This document shows positions 13,677 through 14,577 of a stretch of DNA of 14,577 bases, piece by piece (the first letter of the stretch is position 1; each line of letters starts with the position of its first letter). The DNA is from Proteobacteria bacterium UBA6492 (lineage in GTDB: Bacteria > Pseudomonadota > Gammaproteobacteria > UBA6429 > Thiohalophilaceae). The DNA is taken from positions 1,376-15,952 of the forward strand of contig DJMK01000176.1 in NCBI GenBank assembly GCA_002436485.1. Reading direction: 5' to 3'. Below the pieces are notes generated by a model that had not been told where the DNA came from, ran no database searches, and saw nothing but the letters and a program-made list of their open reading frames with translations. The position numbers and the translations under genes are program-made.

Positions 13677-13761
13677 GTGGTTTCCTTGATATTGTCGGCC
13701 CAATTTTAATCAAGATGTTACCTGATAGCGATGGCAGTATGCGATTTAACGGGTGACAGGT

Positions 13762-13767
13762 TACAAT
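13762..13767 (+). promoter_or_regulatory. candidate -10 element of radA (short-leader or leaderless start)
   Basis: TACAAT lies six bases before the radA ATG, so transcription starting seven bases downstream would begin at the start codon. No clear -35 stands 17 bases upstream (ATGCGA). The layout is identical to that at rnr (140-145). Confidence 0.35.
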
Positions 13768-13773
13768 GCCGGC

Positions 13774-14577
13774 ATGGCTAAACCCAGAACAGTCTATGCA
13801 TGTTCCGCATGTGGTGCTCAGGCACCAAAGTGGTCGGGGCAGTGTGCCGAGTGTGGCGCATGGAATACCCTGAGTGAGACCGTTATACCGGTCGCGTCTG
13901 TGCGAAACATCAAGTCCGGTAATTTTGCCGGCAGTGAATCCGAAATAATACAGTCCCTGCAGGATGTCGCGCCGAATGACGTCCAGCGTGTTTCGACCGG
14001 ATTGTCGGAATTTGACCGGGTGTTGGGCGGTGGCCTGGTACCAGGCTCGGTCACCTTGATCGGGGGTGACCCGGGTATTGGCAAATCCACCTTGCTGTTG
14101 CAGGCAATTGTCAATCTTACCGTGGATAATCCGACCCTATACATAACAGGAGAGGAATCATTACAACAAGTCAGTATGCGAGCACACCGGCTTGGTTTGT
14201 CAGGTGCCAACGTGTCATTGCTGGCTGCCACCAATGTCGAAACTATTTTGCAACATGCGCAGCAAGCTAAACCCAGGGTTATGGTGATTGATTCCATTCA
14301 GACTATGTACACTGAACAGCTTACCTCGGCGCCGGGTGCGGTTGCACAGGTGCGTGAATCAGCAGCGCAATTGGTACGTTTTGCCAAGCAGACACATACC
14401 GCGCTGTTTCTGGTTGGCCATGTCACCAAGGAAGGCACGCTGGCCGGTCCGCGTGTACTGGAACACATGGTAGATACGGTGCTTTACTTCGAGGGTGATG
14501 CCGGGCAACGTTTTCGCCTGGTACGCGCATTCAAAAACCGTTTTGGCGCAGTTAACGAACTGGGCGTGTTTGCCATG
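13774..14577 (+). CDS. radA: DNA repair protein RadA (Sms), N-terminal part
   Basis: RecA-like ATPase that drives branch migration during recombination and stalled-fork repair. The first 268 residues are present; the reading frame is open to the window end, and the full protein is usually about 455. A zinc finger comes first, with Cys10/Cys13 and Cys24/Cys27 (CSACG, CAECG). The ATPase domain has Walker A GGDPGIGKST (97-106, Lys104), Walker B MVIDS (Asp173) and the RadA-specific KNRFG motif (254-258). The C-terminal Lon-protease-like domain lies beyond the edge. The start matches the family N-terminus MAK-x-Y-x-C-x2-C-G. The only ribosome-site candidate, CAGG (13757-13760), is 13 bases upstream. 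It is divergent from the TerC-like gene. Confidence 0.97.
   Translation, partial: MAKPRTVYACSACGAQAPKWSGQCAECGAWNTLSETVIPVASVRNIKSGNFAGSESEIIQSLQDVAPNDVQRVSTGLSEFDRVLGGGLVPGSVTLIGGDPGIGKSTLLLQAIVNLTVDNPTLYITGEESLQQVSMRAHRLGLSGANVSLLAATNVETILQHAQQAKPRVMVIDSIQTMYTEQLTSAPGAVAQVRESAAQLVRFAKQTHTALFLVGHVTKEGTLAGPRVLEHMVDTVLYFEGDAGQRFRLVRAFKNRFGAVNELGVFAM

Noticed and set aside
13677..13773. yybP-ykoY manganese riboswitch ahead of the TerC-like gene
   Set aside because: The divergent gap is 97 bases and no matching multi-helix layout was seen.
13818..14297. Minus-strand open frame of 159 codons opposite radA
   Set aside because: It is antisense to the RadA zinc finger and ATPase motifs and has no recognisable product.
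1..14577. CRISPR array, insertion sequence or integrase gene
   Set aside because: No regularly spaced repeats, transposase-like protein or terminal inverted repeats were seen on either strand.

Overview
The window looks like chromosome of a free-living gammaproteobacterium of moderate GC. The evidence is the housekeeping order rnr-rlmB-rpsF-rpsR-rplI-dnaB-alr, a tRNA-Leu just upstream of rnr as in Pseudomonas-type genomes, and the start of radA at the right edge. All reading was by eye. Family assignments rest on visible motifs and length, and no database search was run.

Left region (1-7226): the 5' end of a tRNA-Leu on the minus strand, then RNase R and the 23S rRNA 2'-O-methyltransferase RlmB five bases apart. 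Next is the ribosomal protein operon rpsF-rpsR-rplI with its own promoter and a structured leader, closed by a clear intrinsic terminator. The replicative helicase gene dnaB follows, with an extended -10 promoter and a perfect DnaA box upstream, and is overlapped by the alanine racemase gene alr (ATGA overlap). The priB gene usual in enteric bacteria is absent between rpsF and rpsR.

Accessory region (about 7227-13773): it lies between alr and radA. Part A is a compact unit: a TetR-type repressor, a ferritin-like diiron enzyme with the seven-ligand pattern of AurF-type N-oxygenases, and a 77-residue protein that resembles a heavy-metal-associated (HMA) domain but has no CxxC metal site. Two near-identical palindromes, one before the TetR gene and one before the diiron gene, mark it as a self-contained regulon; a long hairpin closes it. 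Part B is a small histidine-rich lipoprotein of CigR-like type. Part C is a two-domain fusion of cysteine synthase with a CxxC glutaredoxin, preceded by a 16-bp palindrome. Part D, on the minus strand, is a TerC-family membrane protein with an extra PGPGW-like C-terminal domain, overlapped by GTGA with an unrecognised lipoprotein.

Right edge (13774-14577): radA, cut off by the window end.

The best candidate for an undescribed system is part A: a TetR-controlled AurF-like oxygenase paired with a metal-site-less HMA-like protein. Its substrate cannot be read from the sequence. The neighbouring genes (cysteine synthase-glutaredoxin, TerC, His-rich lipoprotein) share a loose thiol, metal and redox theme, but nothing in the sequence ties them to one regulator.
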